NCBI RefSeq assembly: GCF_003992615.1
Contig: NZ_RZMY01000017.1
Coordinates: forward strand, 124,596 to 188,595
Origin: Flagellimonas beolgyonensis
GTDB taxonomy: Bacteria; Bacteroidota; Bacteroidia; Flavobacteriales; Flavobacteriaceae
Direction of reading: 5' to 3'
DNA length: 64,000 nt
The position numbers and the translations under genes were made by a program. The first letter of the stretch is position 1. Every line of letters begins with the position of its first letter. A model generated the notes under the pieces. It saw only the letters and a list, made by a program, of their open reading frames with translations. It searched no databases and was not told the DNA's origin. This document shows, one piece after another, positions 1-9,844 of this stretch.

Positions 1-1260
1 CCATACCGGCAAAGTGAGCGTAAAGCCTTGTATAGAGACTACGCGTTGAAGCTCATCAACAAAGGATGGGCCTATTACGCTTTTGATTCCGCTGAAACGC
101 TGGAGCACCATAGAAAAGAGCACGAAGCCGAGGGAAAAACCTTCATATACAACTGGCACAATCGATTAAAATTGACCAATTCCCTTTCGCTGTCAGAAGA
201 TGAGGTTTCAGCTCGTTTAAAGGCCGGTGAAGATTATGTGATTCGATTTAAATCTCCAAAGGATGAAACCTTAGTGTTAAACGACATTATACGCGGTGAG
301 ATTAAAATAGACACCAATATTTTGGATGACAAAGTGTTGTTCAAAAGCGACGGTATGCCAACATACCACTTGGCCAATATTGTTGACGACCATTTAATGC
401 AGATCACCCATGTGATTCGTGGTGAGGAATGGTTGCCCTCTTTAGCTCTTCATCAACTATTGTACACTGCCTTTGATTGGCAAGCACCCCAATTTGCACA
501 CTTGCCCTTGATCATGAAACCAGTGGGCAAGGGTAAACTGAGCAAACGTGACGGAGAAAAGGGAGGATTTCCTGTTTTCCCATTGTCGTGGAATGAATCC
601 GTGGGGTATAAAGAAGCAGGCTTTTTTCCAGAAGCTGTTGTGAATTTCTTGGCTTTATTGGGATGGAATCCAGGTACGGAACAAGAAATTTTTACACTGG
701 AAGAATTAATCCATTCCTTTAGTTTGGAACGTGTTAACAAGTCTGGTGCACGATTTGACCCAGATAAAAACAATTGGTATAATCAGCAGTGGTTACAACG
801 AAAATCCGATGGTGAACTAGCCCGATCTTTTCAGCAACTATTGAAAGAAAAAGGTGTTACTTGTGAAGCTTCCCGTATAGAAAAAGTGGTGGGGTTGATC
901 AAGGAACGAGCCACTTTCGTTGCAGATTTTTGGGATTTGGGCAGCTACTTTTTTGTTACACCAACCAATTGGGACGATAAGTCTGTAAAAAAACAATGGA
1001 AGGAAGATACACCCAAAATATTGGAGAAGGTAGCCGCTCTATTGGAAAATCTTTCCGACTTCCAATCCGAAATTATAGAAACACAAGTCAAAGAATGGAT
1101 TGCAGACCAAGAACTTTCCTTTGGCAAGGTGATGCCACCCTTACGTTTGGTTATTGTTGGCGAGATGAAAGGACCCCATTTGTCCGATATTTTGGAATTC
1201 ATCGGAAAAGAAGAATCCGTAAAACGCATTCACAACGCGATTGCCGCCCTTCCCAATTGA
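1..1260 (+). CDS. gltX: Glutamate--tRNA ligase, 5'-truncated by the window edge
   Basis: Class I aminoacyl-tRNA synthetase that charges tRNA-Glu with glutamate in the cytoplasm. The reading frame is open from base 1, which encodes PYRQSERKA, the sequence that normally follows the nucleotide-binding start of GltX, so the gene begins upstream and the HIGH motif is outside the window. The KMSKS-type loop is seen as GKLSKRDG near window residue 178, and the C-terminal anticodon-binding helical region follows. About 419 residues are present, against roughly 500 for the whole enzyme. An internal TTG at 28 is only the first start codon inside the window and is not the real start. The family assignment is secure. 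Confidence 0.97.
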   Translation, partial: PYRQSERKALYRDYALKLINKGWAYYAFDSAETLEHHRKEHEAEGKTFIYNWHNRLKLTNSLSLSEDEVSARLKAGEDYVIRFKSPKDETLVLNDIIRGEIKIDTNILDDKVLFKSDGMPTYHLANIVDDHLMQITHVIRGEEWLPSLALHQLLYTAFDWQAPQFAHLPLIMKPVGKGKLSKRDGEKGGFPVFPLSWNESVGYKEAGFFPEAVVNFLALLGWNPGTEQEIFTLEELIHSFSLERVNKSGARFDPDKNNWYNQQWLQRKSDGELARSFQQLLKEKGVTCEASRIEKVVGLIKERATFVADFWDLGSYFFVTPTNWDDKSVKKQWKEDTPKILEKVAALLENLSDFQSEIIETQVKEWIADQELSFGKVMPPLRLVIVGEMKGPHLSDILEFIGKEESVKRIHNAIAALPN

Positions 1261-1347
1261 TGGATGTGTAACAAAACTTGATGGATGCCTACTTATAGTG
1301 TACGAGAGTTTCGTAAATTCCATTTCTAACATAAAAATATAAACACT

Positions 1348-2274
1348 ATGGGCAATTATTATCTATTTCTAGGCGGATTCTTTGCATTGGTCATTCTGTT
1401 CAAGTTTTTCTTTATCGTTAAACAACAGACCGCCGTAGTCATCGAGCGCTTTGGAAAATTCCAAAGTATCCGTAATTCCGGGCTTCAAATGAAAATTCCA
1501 TTGATCGACCGCATTGCCGGAAGATTGAGTCTTAAAATCCAGCAATTGGATGTGATTGTAGAGACCAAGACCTTGGACGACGTATTTGTAAAACTCAAGG
1601 TTTCCGTTCAATACGTTGTTATTCGAGACAAGGTATATGAAGCCTTCTACAAATTGGAATACCCACACGATCAAATTACCTCCTATGTTTTTGATGTGGT
1701 ACGTGCCGAAGTGCCAAAAATGAAATTGGACGATGTTTTCGTGAAAAAAGATGACATCGCCATTGCAGTAAAAGCAGAACTTCAGGATGCCATGTTGGAG
1801 TATGGGTACGATATTATTAAAACGCTGGTGACCGACATTGATCCCGATGCCCAGGTAAAAGCAGCCATGAACCGCATCAACGCATCCGAGCGTGAAAAAA
1901 TTGCTGCCCAATTTGAAGGAGACGCTGCCCGTATCCTTATTGTGGAAAAAGCAAAGGCGGAAGCGGAAAGCAAGCGATTACAAGGACAGGGTATTGCCGA
2001 TCAACGTCGCGAAATTGCACGTGGTTTGGAAGAATCCGTTGAAGTATTGAACAAGGTGGGCATCAATTCCCAAGAAGCTTCCGCCTTGATTGTGGTTACC
2101 CAGCACTACGATACGTTACAAGCCATTGGAGAAGAAACCAACACCAATCTTATTTTGTTGCCCAACTCCCCACAGGCTGGCAGTGACATGCTGAACAATA
2201 TGGTGGCTTCCTTTACCGCAAGCAATCAAATTGGTGAGGCAATGAAACAACAAAACAAAAAGAAGGAGCAATAG
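1348..2274 (+). CDS. SPFH/band 7 (stomatin-like) membrane protein
   Basis: 308 residues. One hydrophobic segment (about residues 4-24) anchors the protein, followed by an SPFH domain (about 25-200) with the typical QQTAVVIERFGKF and LDVIVETKTLDDV stretches, then an Ala/Glu-rich helical part containing VEKAKAEAESKRLQGQGIA, usual for stomatin/prohibitin relatives. Such proteins form large membrane-bound oligomers and organise membrane microdomains; a specific partner (for example an NfeD protein) is not adjacent here. It stands 88 bp after gltX on the same strand and is followed by a strong terminator, so it is probably expressed alone or with gltX. Confidence 0.9.
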   Translation: MGNYYLFLGGFFALVILFKFFFIVKQQTAVVIERFGKFQSIRNSGLQMKIPLIDRIAGRLSLKIQQLDVIVETKTLDDVFVKLKVSVQYVVIRDKVYEAFYKLEYPHDQITSYVFDVVRAEVPKMKLDDVFVKKDDIAIAVKAELQDAMLEYGYDIIKTLVTDIDPDAQVKAAMNRINASEREKIAAQFEGDAARILIVEKAKAEAESKRLQGQGIADQRREIARGLEESVEVLNKVGINSQEASALIVVTQHYDTLQAIGEETNTNLILLPNSPQAGSDMLNNMVASFTASNQIGEAMKQQNKKKEQ

Positions 2275-2292
2275 ATTAACGCTCACAAATAA

Positions 2293-2320
2293 AAAAAGGC
2301 TCCTAATTGGGAGCCTTTTT
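2293..2320. terminator. Bidirectional intrinsic terminator
   Basis: The perfect hairpin AAAAGGCTCC / GGGAGCCTTTT with loop TAATT is flanked by A and T runs on both sides. It sits between two convergent genes, the SPFH protein (+) and the 72-aa protein (-), and can serve both. Confidence 0.88.
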
Positions 2321-2340
2321 CTTTTGGTACTGGTTTAGGG

Positions 2341-2559
2341 TCAGTTAAGCTTTTGCAGTACTTTTTTTGCAACCAAGGAAATTGCAATTTTTTGAATTAA
2401 CGGGGCCAGTTCACCCAATAAATTGGAGGGATACATTTCCTGTTTTACGTGTTCGACAGAAAGTTTCAGCTTTTCCTCATCAATTTGTCGTTGTAGCTTC
2501 AAGATGTGGAGATCTTGATCTATCGCTTCAAAAGTGTCGTATTTCGTATGTTTCATCAT
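2341..2559 (-). CDS. Small conserved hypothetical protein (DUF6327-like)
   Basis: 72 residues, largely charged and helical in the first half (repeated K/E/Q), with a hydrophobic C-terminal stretch (about residues 47-66, [20 protein letters not shown]) that could be a membrane-peripheral helix. It overlaps the stop of the upstream holin-like gene by 4 bp (ATGA type), which implies co-translation. The YtxH - holin-like - small protein trio is a recurrent flavobacterial arrangement, thought from its content to relate to envelope stress. The DUF name is from memory and is only moderately certain; no function is assigned. Confidence 0.7.
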   Translation of the reverse strand: MMKHTKYDTFEAIDQDLHILKLQRQIDEEKLKLSVEHVKQEMYPSNLLGELAPLIQKIAISLVAKKVLQKLN

Positions 2560-2903
2560 TCTTCAAAATAAAATTCAGAAAATCTTCTCAGTAGGGGACG
2601 CTCAAGTTTCTTTCTAATCAAGAAGAGTACAATACCAAACAGTACATAAATTAAGCCGACCATAAGAAATCCCTTCGTTATGCTTTCAAAATAACTTCCC
2701 ATCCAAAATGCAAGACTCATGGAAAGAAACAACAGGGCAAGAATCACCATGGACCCCACCAAAACAGTCTTGGCGGCCATGGTAATGCCTTTCATCATCG
2801 ACTTAAAACTTTTCAAGCGATAAAAGTCAATGCTGTGCTTCACATAAGATTTGGTACTCTGCTCGGCTTCTAAAAATTGCTCTTTGATCTCCTCAAATGC
2901 CAT
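2556..2903 (-). CDS. Phage-holin-family membrane protein (Holin_3_6-like)
   Basis: 115 residues with an amphipathic N-terminal half and two transmembrane segments (about residues 43-65 and 77-97) separated by a short loop, then a basic C-terminus. This is the layout of the chromosomal holin-X/3_6 family of small bacterial membrane proteins; such members are not necessarily lytic. It lies 3 bp after the YtxH gene and overlaps the next gene by 4 bp, so the three form one operon. Function is unknown beyond a role at the membrane. Confidence 0.75.
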   Translation of the reverse strand: MAFEEIKEQFLEAEQSTKSYVKHSIDFYRLKSFKSMMKGITMAAKTVLVGSMVILALLFLSMSLAFWMGSYFESITKGFLMVGLIYVLFGIVLFLIRKKLERPLLRRFSEFYFEE

Positions 2904-2906
2904 AGC

Positions 2907-3236
2907 CTACTTTTGAAGTTGGGCGTTCTTTTCCCTCAAATCTTCCAATTTCTTTTCTAGGGCCACGATAATGTCGTCTGCTTTGTAACTCATGGTGGAG
3001 AGGGTGTCTTCCAATTTTTCCTCGAACTCCACTTTTTTGGCTTCGGCCGATTTGGAGAACTCATCCTTGGCGTGGGTAATACTGTTTGCAAGATCATCCT
3101 TGGCCTTGATTGCGCTCTTCTTTATTTTCTTTCTCGTCTTTTTCCCTTTATCAGGCGCATACAAGATTCCAACTCCGGCACCTACTACAGCTCCGGTCAA
3201 TAATGCGGTTAAAATGTTTCCAGTGTTATTTAACAT
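2907..3236 (-). CDS. YtxH domain-containing protein
   Basis: 109 residues. A Gly/Ala-rich hydrophobic N-terminus (about 8-26) is followed by the family signature LYAPDKGKKTRKKIKK, then a long Lys/Glu/Asp/Ala-rich helix that is probably a coiled coil. YtxH proteins are common general-stress envelope proteins of unknown biochemical role. It is the first gene of the three-gene operon that continues with the holin-like and 72-aa genes. The start ATG is followed directly by the hydrophobic segment, as expected for the family. Confidence 0.85.
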   Translation of the reverse strand: MLNNTGNILTALLTGAVVGAGVGILYAPDKGKKTRKKIKKSAIKAKDDLANSITHAKDEFSKSAEAKKVEFEEKLEDTLSTMSYKADDIIVALEKKLEDLREKNAQLQK

Positions 3237-3544
3237 GTTTTTTTGATTTTAAATTAAACTTCAGTGAAGAATCGATAAGCTTCCAAAAAACGTTCATCAT
3301 TTCATCAAGCTCCATCCATTCAAGTGCAAGATACTTTCCGTTTATCGAGACATTTGATGCTATCGATATAAAGATTGACGCTTTCGCTGAAAAAATTCAA
3401 TTACATGCCCTCTAACAGGGTTTTGGAGCCAAAAATGAAGAAATGGATGGCCCAAACTAAAAATGACGCCAAACGGCGCCATTTAAAGTCAATTTTCATT
3501 GCGGTTTTCTATGTTGTTGCTCTCAATAATAAGGTTTGCTTATA
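3237..3544. other. 308-bp gap between the YtxH operon and glnS
   Basis: No gene can be supported. On the minus strand a frame without stops runs for about 57 codons into the YtxH start, but it has no plausible start codon or family signature. The gap should hold the promoter of the YtxH operon; no clean TAnnTTTG box was found for it. Confidence 0.5.
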
Positions 3545-5230
3545 TTAATCCTTTTGTTCCAATTTGGCCCAAGTATCCCTTAAGGTAACCGTCCTGTTGA
3601 AAACCATATGGTCTTCTGTTGAATCCTTATCCACATTAAAATAGCCCATTCGCTGAAACTGGAATTGGTCGCCAACTTTTGCCTCTTTTAAACTGGGTTC
3701 CAAATATCCTGTGAGCTTTTCCAAAGAGTCCGGATTCACGAAATCCATAAAATCACGATCCTTATGGGCATCGGGTGTTGGGTCATTGAACAAACGATCG
3801 TACAATCGAACTTCCGCTGTTACTGCATGGGGTATGGAAACCCAATGCAAGGTGCCTTTTACCTTTCTGAGACTTTCTTCGGTACCGGAGCCACTCTTAC
3901 TTTTTGGATCATAGGTGCACTGCACTTCTATTACGTTACCATTAGCATCTTTGGTACAGCTTTCAGCCTTAATGATATAACCATTCTTCAAGCGAACCTC
4001 ACCATCCAATTTCAACCGGAAGAACTTTCGATTCGCTTCTTCCCTAAAATCTTCTTGTTCTATATACAGCTCCTTGGAAAAAGGTACTTTTCGAAAACCT
4101 GCACCTTCATCTTCGGGATTGTTCTCAGCATCCAACCATTCTTCCTTACCCTCTTCATAATTGGTGATCACTAACTTTAACGGATTAAGAACCGCCATCA
4201 CCCGAGGTGCAATCTTATTCAAATGTTCCCTTACATGAAATTCCAACAAGGACACGTCAACCACATTCTCGCGCTTGGCAATACCAATGGTATCCGCAAA
4301 ATTCCGAATGGATTCAGGCGTAAAGCCCCTTCTGCGCATTCCAGAAATGGTGGGCATCCGCGGATCGTCCCAACCAGCTACAACTCCGCTGGCGACCAAT
4401 TGCAACAATTTTCGCTTACTCACCACGGTATGACTGAGGTTTCTGCGGGCAAACTCGCGCTGTTTGGGTCGCAACTTATTTTTAGATACCAATTGGTCCA
4501 AAAACCAATCATAAAGTTCCCTGTGCGGCAAAAACTCCAGTGTACATAAGGAATGGGAAATTTGTTCAATGTAATCACTTTCTCCGTGGGTCCAGTCGTA
4601 CATCGGATAAATACACCAATCGGTATTTGTTCTGTGATGGGCTTTGTGCAAAATCCGGTACATCACGGGATCGCGCATCAGCATATTGGAAGACGCCATA
4701 TCAATTTTGGCCCGCAACACATGCTCACCCTCCTTGAATTCCCCATTTTTCATGCCATCGAACAAACGGAGGTTTTCCTCAACCGACCGATCTCGGAACG
4801 GACTTGCTTTACCGGGTTCCGTAGGGGTACCCTTTTGATTTGCGATATCCTCTGAAGATTGGCTGTCCACATAGGCCTTTCCCTCTTTGATCAACTGAAC
4901 GGCCCAATCATACAATTGTTGGAAATAATCGGAGGCATAACATTCAGTGTCCCACTTAAAACCCAACCAAGAAACATCGGCTTTAATGGCCTCCACATAC
5001 TCCTTTTCCTCTTTGGCGGGATTGGTATCATCGAACCGCAAATTAACCGGCGCATTGTATTTGAGTCCCAATCCGAAATTGAGACAAATTGAACTCGCAT
5101 GTCCTACATGCAAATAGCCGTTTGGTTCGGGTGGAAATCGGAATCTCAAATCGTTTTTTGAGTAGCCACTTCGAAGATCTTCTTCAATGATATGCTCAAT
5201 AAAATTCAGCGATTTTACATCTTCAGCCAT
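3545..5230 (-). CDS. glnS: Glutamine--tRNA ligase
   Basis: Class I synthetase that charges tRNA-Gln. The HIGH-type motif is seen in PPEPNGYLHVGHASSI near residues 33-48 and the KMSKS-type loop as VVSKRKLLQLV near residue 270; the C-terminal beta-barrel anticodon-binding domains complete a usual length of about 560 residues. An upstream in-frame ATG at 5236 would add two residues. I prefer the ATG at 5230 (MAEDVKSLNF) because a TAnnTTTG promoter box ends only 12 bp before 5236. Glu- and Gln-tRNA synthetases both being present suggests direct charging of tRNA-Gln, although loss of the amidotransferase cannot be judged from this window. Confidence 0.96.
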   Translation of the reverse strand: MAEDVKSLNFIEHIIEEDLRSGYSKNDLRFRFPPEPNGYLHVGHASSICLNFGLGLKYNAPVNLRFDDTNPAKEEKEYVEAIKADVSWLGFKWDTECYASDYFQQLYDWAVQLIKEGKAYVDSQSSEDIANQKGTPTEPGKASPFRDRSVEENLRLFDGMKNGEFKEGEHVLRAKIDMASSNMLMRDPVMYRILHKAHHRTNTDWCIYPMYDWTHGESDYIEQISHSLCTLEFLPHRELYDWFLDQLVSKNKLRPKQREFARRNLSHTVVSKRKLLQLVASGVVAGWDDPRMPTISGMRRRGFTPESIRNFADTIGIAKRENVVDVSLLEFHVREHLNKIAPRVMAVLNPLKLVITNYEEGKEEWLDAENNPEDEGAGFRKVPFSKELYIEQEDFREEANRKFFRLKLDGEVRLKNGYIIKAESCTKDANGNVIEVQCTYDPKSKSGSGTEESLRKVKGTLHWVSIPHAVTAEVRLYDRLFNDPTPDAHKDRDFMDFVNPDSLEKLTGYLEPSLKEAKVGDQFQFQRMGYFNVDKDSTEDHMVFNRTVTLRDTWAKLEQKD

Positions 5231-5247
5231 ATACAAATTTTGAAGCG

Positions 5248-5255
5248 CAAATGTA
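5248..5255 (-). promoter_or_regulatory. Flavobacterial -7 box of glnS
   Basis: TACATTTG on the minus strand matches the Bacteroidota primary-sigma consensus TAnnTTTG, about 18 bp before the preferred glnS start. No convincing -33 TTG was seen. Confidence 0.55.
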
Positions 5256-5493
5256 GCAAAATCAACAGTTCATCGCTATTATTTGTGCTTTAGTCTATAC
5301 AAAGTAAGCGATTTCACAACACTTTTGGCACCGCCCACAACAATATCTTTCCGTTCGACGAAATTAACAACATATTTGTTATTGGAATACTATATGAAAT
5401 CGGGCCGTAGAGAAGCGACCCGGAGAACTAACACATTAAGGGGCACAAACTAACAGGGCATTATTGCCCATAACCTCTTAAAAACTAACGGTG

Positions 5494-7752
5494 ATGAAAA
5501 AAAGAAGTTCAACCTATGGTATTCCGTTTCTGGCCTTGGCCATGATGCTCCTTTTTGCCCTTGGAGCCCATGCCCAGGTATTGAACAAACCCACTCCTGC
5601 CGATAACCCCAATTTGGCCGGGAACTCTGCCTGGACGGCAGCATGTGCCTCGGCAAGCTTCAACGAATATTTTGTCAACTTTACCTGGAGCCCTCCTTTG
5701 GTGGCTTCCAACAACGAATTTATACTGGAGCTTTCGGATGCTAACGGCTACTTCAGTGATCCCGTTGAATTGGATAGGGTAAGTGACAAAAACACTGTTT
5801 TCGATTTTGAATTTCAATTTGCGTTGCCAACGGACATCCGTGGGGAGAATTACAAATTCAGGGTAAGAAGCACCAATCCCGCCAAGACCAGCCCTGCCTC
5901 CGATGCGTTTTCCATGTACTTTATCGATTACAATTCACCATTGCTCATTAGCGAAAATGGGAATGGAACCATTCCTTCGGGTGGTGTGATCCAGCTTTGT
6001 GGCAGCGGTTCGGTTACTTTGAAACCCCATAACATTCCCAATGCAAGCTCTTATCGTTACAACTGGTACAAAAGCGGCACTTTATTGGCCGAAAAGACTG
6101 AAAGCATCACCGTTTCAGATCCAGGAATGTACTACGTTGAGTTGGATTATGGTTCTGTTTGTTCCGGTTCTGCCAATACGTTGTCCAATACCATCGAAAT
6201 CAATACAGGTACCAGCATAGGTATTGCAATTACCGGGAACAGCAGCGTACAGGTTTGTCCGGGTGATCCGCTGACTTTGTCTGCCAACATCACCGGCATG
6301 GGATATACGTATACCTGGTACAAGGATGGTACTATAGTTGGTGGGCCTACGGTTGAGGGAGGTTCTTTTAATGTGAATACCAATACGGCTGGTTTTGAAG
6401 GTGAATATGCCGTTGAAATCAGTGGATCCGGGGTTTGTATTGAAAAATCATCACCGGTTGCTGTTACAAGTCCCAGTGGTTTTGAGGTAGATCTTCAAAA
6501 TGAAGAAAACATTGTACTGCTACCCGCGCAGACCAAGACACTCTCGGTTACCACAACGGCTTCATCTCCGACCTATCAATGGTATATGAATGGTGCCCCC
6601 GTTGCAAGCGCCACGAACAACTCACTAACTATTAATGCAGTAGGAACCTATTACGTAGAAGTAACTGAAAACGGTGGGCCATGTACTGCCGCGCCTATTG
6701 CCTCTGCAACCACTACGGTTGTAAGTCCGGATAGCTTTGAATTGGTGATTGATTATGTGGGATCATACAATTCTTGTGAAAATACGGATGCTACATTGAG
6801 TCTTTCCAAAATTAATGCGGTAAGCAATAATGGTGCAAAAACCGATGTAACTGCCGATCTACAGGCATCTTACAATTACCAGTGGAAACTGAATGGTGCC
6901 GATATCAACGGAGAAACTTCCAAAACAATTACTGTTTCCAATCAAAACAATGGGTCTTACGCTTTATATGGTACAATAAGCACCTTTAATGCTACATCCA
7001 ATACGCTGGATGTTAAGTTGAAGTCCAGCCAAAACCTTCAAATCACCGCAAACAGCACAGTGTACTGTGAAGGCGGCGATCCTATCGTATTGGAAAGTTC
7101 ATTAGATCTGACCAACGAAACCTACGCTTGGAAAAAGGATGGTGTAACCGTGGATAGCGCTTCTGAAGCGTTTACCGTAACTGCACCCGGCGTTTACGAA
7201 TTGACCATCAACAGTAACGATTGCCCAATAGTTTCGAATAAAATCAACATTGTTCCTTTCGATGAGTCCTTGTTGGTACTGGACAGACCTCAAACTGTTA
7301 TCATTATTGAGGGGGAAACAGAAACCGTTACTGCAACTGGTGCCAACTCGTACGAATGGTACGATGCGGGCAACAATTTAATATCCACCTCCAACAGCTA
7401 CGATTTCCAGGAAGAAGGCGAATACCTTTTGATAGCCAACTTCGGAACCTGTACTGTAAGTAAAGTAATCACCGTAACGTTTAGGGACATGTTCTCCATT
7501 CCCAATGTGATTACGGCCAATGGAGACGGAATCAACGACCTATGGGTGTTGCCAAACACCTATTCAAGAGACCCTAATGTGCTGGTTACCATTTTCAACG
7601 AAAGGGGAGAGCAGGTATTTAGCCAAGCGGGTTATGAAAACAACTGGCCCCAATCCACCACGGCCTTCAACAAGCAGAGCATGATCTTCTATTATAAGAT
7701 CACACGGGGTGGTAAAAGCCTGAAACAAGGAACCATAACTGTTATTAAATAA
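5494..7752 (+). CDS. T9SS type B-sorted, Ig-like repeat surface protein
   Basis: 752 residues. A signal peptide (about residues 1-28, ending GAHAQ) leads into several Ig-like or fibronectin-like beta domains with recurring Y-x-W-Y/K and GTYYVEV-type strand motifs (for example near 185, 265, 360, 460 and 545). The last 85 or so residues are a gliding-motility-associated type B C-terminal domain, with FSIPNVITANGDGINDLWV and the final KQGTITVIK. That domain directs export through the type IX system and anchoring at the cell surface. I chose the ATG at 5494 over the GTG at 5491 because MKKR is the normal signal-peptide start. It is the first gene of a tightly spaced + strand run (6 bp to the next gene) ending in the giant adhesin. 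Confidence 0.88.
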   Translation: MKKRSSTYGIPFLALAMMLLFALGAHAQVLNKPTPADNPNLAGNSAWTAACASASFNEYFVNFTWSPPLVASNNEFILELSDANGYFSDPVELDRVSDKNTVFDFEFQFALPTDIRGENYKFRVRSTNPAKTSPASDAFSMYFIDYNSPLLISENGNGTIPSGGVIQLCGSGSVTLKPHNIPNASSYRYNWYKSGTLLAEKTESITVSDPGMYYVELDYGSVCSGSANTLSNTIEINTGTSIGIAITGNSSVQVCPGDPLTLSANITGMGYTYTWYKDGTIVGGPTVEGGSFNVNTNTAGFEGEYAVEISGSGVCIEKSSPVAVTSPSGFEVDLQNEENIVLLPAQTKTLSVTTTASSPTYQWYMNGAPVASATNNSLTINAVGTYYVEVTENGGPCTAAPIASATTTVVSPDSFELVIDYVGSYNSCENTDATLSLSKINAVSNNGAKTDVTADLQASYNYQWKLNGADINGETSKTITVSNQNNGSYALYGTISTFNATSNTLDVKLKSSQNLQITANSTVYCEGGDPIVLESSLDLTNETYAWKKDGVTVDSASEAFTVTAPGVYELTINSNDCPIVSNKINIVPFDESLLVLDRPQTVIIIEGETETVTATGANSYEWYDAGNNLISTSNSYDFQEEGEYLLIANFGTCTVSKVITVTFRDMFSIPNVITANGDGINDLWVLPNTYSRDPNVLVTIFNERGEQVFSQAGYENNWPQSTTAFNKQSMIFYYKITRGGKSLKQGTITVIK

Positions 7753-7758
7753 GCAGAA

Positions 7759-9834
7759 ATGCAGACCAAAAAACCTCTACTATCACTCATATTCATCTTG
7801 CTACTTGTTTTCACCGGAATGCGTGGACAGGAAGAGGACCCCTTTGTGGCCTATAACGTCCCTTCCCAAAACTTGTTGAAGTTCAACCGGTTTTTGATAA
7901 ACCCCACATTTTCAACGGTTAGGGAGGATAAATCCTATATTAACCTATTCCACAGAAACCAGTCGGTATCTTTTGATGATAACAATCAGGTCTACTTCTT
8001 GAGTTATAGTGGTAGGGTTAGTGATAGAAGTGGTGTTGGTCTTAGCTTATTTACCAACCGCGAAGGATTGTTCAACAATTTTGGTGTGCATGCCAATTAC
8101 GCCTACGGTGTGCGTTTGAGTCCAAAAAGTACGTTCACCTTTGGTGCCAATGTTAGTTACTATCAAAGTGCCTTTAATCAAGATAGGGCCAATTCAGTAG
8201 AGATCGACCCATTTCTAAATACTCTGGAAAGTAGTTCTTTGGTGAGCTTTCAACCAGGTTTCAACTTCTCTTTCGGCAATTTCGATATTGGTGGTTTCGC
8301 CGAAAATCTATTTGATTACAACCTAAAAACCAGTGAATCGGTCACCGATTTCAATGAAAAGACTTATTCTGGACACCTGCAATATACCCATCAGTTTAAA
8401 AATGGTGCCGGGCTTTTGGAAAAGGCGCGGTTAATGCCGTTGGCGCGTGTACGCAAAATAGGGGACCAAGACTTGGTGTTGGGTGGAAACTTGATCCTTG
8501 ATTTGCCCAAACTGGGATGGATTCAAGGAGGGTACGACGACTTTTATGGGGCTTCCGCTGGTCTTGGATTCAACTTGACCAAAAACATCTCTTTGGGTTA
8601 TACCGTTGAAAAAGGATTGTCCAACGAGTTTGAAAACTTTGGGGTTACCCACGAAATCTCCCTTGCTTACTCCTTTACCCCTAACCTTACCGAGGACCGC
8701 GTAATGTTGGAGAAAGAAGGAGAAGAATTGGTGTCCAACGATGAAGATGTTCCCCAAGATGAACTGAACATCACAGATAAAGACCTTGAAATTGCACAAT
8801 TGAAAGACAAATTGGCCGAAAACGATGCCATTTTGGACGAACTGCTAATGCGTCAAGATTCTATAGAAACCTATCGCAAGCAAGATCTAGAAAAACGCTT
8901 TGAGACCGTTATGAAAATGGTGAAGCGAGAAACCAAGGGAGAGAACCCCGCTTTGGAAGAAAAAGCCAAGGCATTGTATTTCGCCAATATGGACAGTGCC
9001 GATATTGTGGCCAGGCCTACCCAACCATTGGCCAATCACGGGCTATCCAACAATACTTCGACCAAAAAGGTCATCAAGATCAACGAAAACAAAAACAAGG
9101 ATAGGGTAGTGGCCACCACGCCAGTGAAGCAGGACCAGACCCTAAGGGCCAACACAACCGCCAAAGTAACACGGGCCCGATTTAAAGCACACGTTGTTCC
9201 TCAGGTGGAAAGCGGCCATTATTTGATTGCCAATGTGTTCAAAAATCCTGACAACGTAGATGCCTTTATCGAAAAACTAAGGCAACAAGGTTTGGATGCT
9301 GATTATTTCCAAAATCCAAAGAACGGTCTCAATTATGTATTTATAGGCGAGTTCCAGGATAAGAGCGAAGCATTGACCGCCTACCATTCCAATATGAATG
9401 GGAAATACCAAGGCGATGCGTGGATCATGAACGTAAAAGGTGAGGATTCTCCAATTGCTGGATACAATCCAGTGGCACAGAACAACCCATCCAAATACGG
9501 CAACAGTGTATTGTCCAAAAATGTAGCCAACAGATCCAATGGCAAGGGAGGTGTCATCATGCAGACACAATCCATCAACGGCCTGCCTTCTGGATTCTAC
9601 ATAATTGCCAATGTATTCGACAACTCCTCCAATGCAAGAAGGTTTGTGAAAGAACTGAACGCCAGAGGGTTAAATGCCAGCTATTTTATAAATCCGAATG
9701 ACAATTTAAGATATGTGTATCTCAAGAAACACGAAACTTGGGACAACGCGCTGACCTCATACTACAACAAACTAAACCATTCGTATGACGACGACATGTG
9801 GATCATGCGAATAAAACCGAACCGAACCACATAG
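7759..9834 (+). CDS. PorP/SprF-like outer-membrane barrel fused to two SPOR domains
   Basis: 691 residues. A signal peptide (about 1-23) is followed by a PorP/SprF-type beta-barrel (about 30-310) with NRFLINPTFSTVRED and DRSGVGLSLF motifs. A charged coiled-coil linker (about 325-400, LEIAQLKDKLAENDAILDE) and a low-complexity Thr/Lys/Asn stretch lead to two SPOR-like repeats (about 483-560 and 610-690), each starting SGxYxIANVF and ending near a W-IM-K motif. PorP/SprF proteins help T9SS partners display or secrete SprB-like adhesins; SPOR domains bind denuded peptidoglycan. The protein may therefore tether the adhesin apparatus to the cell wall (inference). It sits 6 bp after the Ig-like protein gene and 10 bp before the giant gene. 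Confidence 0.85.
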   Translation: MQTKKPLLSLIFILLLVFTGMRGQEEDPFVAYNVPSQNLLKFNRFLINPTFSTVREDKSYINLFHRNQSVSFDDNNQVYFLSYSGRVSDRSGVGLSLFTNREGLFNNFGVHANYAYGVRLSPKSTFTFGANVSYYQSAFNQDRANSVEIDPFLNTLESSSLVSFQPGFNFSFGNFDIGGFAENLFDYNLKTSESVTDFNEKTYSGHLQYTHQFKNGAGLLEKARLMPLARVRKIGDQDLVLGGNLILDLPKLGWIQGGYDDFYGASAGLGFNLTKNISLGYTVEKGLSNEFENFGVTHEISLAYSFTPNLTEDRVMLEKEGEELVSNDEDVPQDELNITDKDLEIAQLKDKLAENDAILDELLMRQDSIETYRKQDLEKRFETVMKMVKRETKGENPALEEKAKALYFANMDSADIVARPTQPLANHGLSNNTSTKKVIKINENKNKDRVVATTPVKQDQTLRANTTAKVTRARFKAHVVPQVESGHYLIANVFKNPDNVDAFIEKLRQQGLDADYFQNPKNGLNYVFIGEFQDKSEALTAYHSNMNGKYQGDAWIMNVKGEDSPIAGYNPVAQNNPSKYGNSVLSKNVANRSNGKGGVIMQTQSINGLPSGFYIIANVFDNSSNARRFVKELNARGLNASYFINPNDNLRYVYLKKHETWDNALTSYYNKLNHSYDDDMWIMRIKPNRTT

Positions 9835-9844
9835 CACCAAACCT

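Noticed and set aside
3237..3415. Minus-strand frame running into the YtxH start
   Set aside because: Open for about 57 codons but with no credible start codon and no recognisable family.
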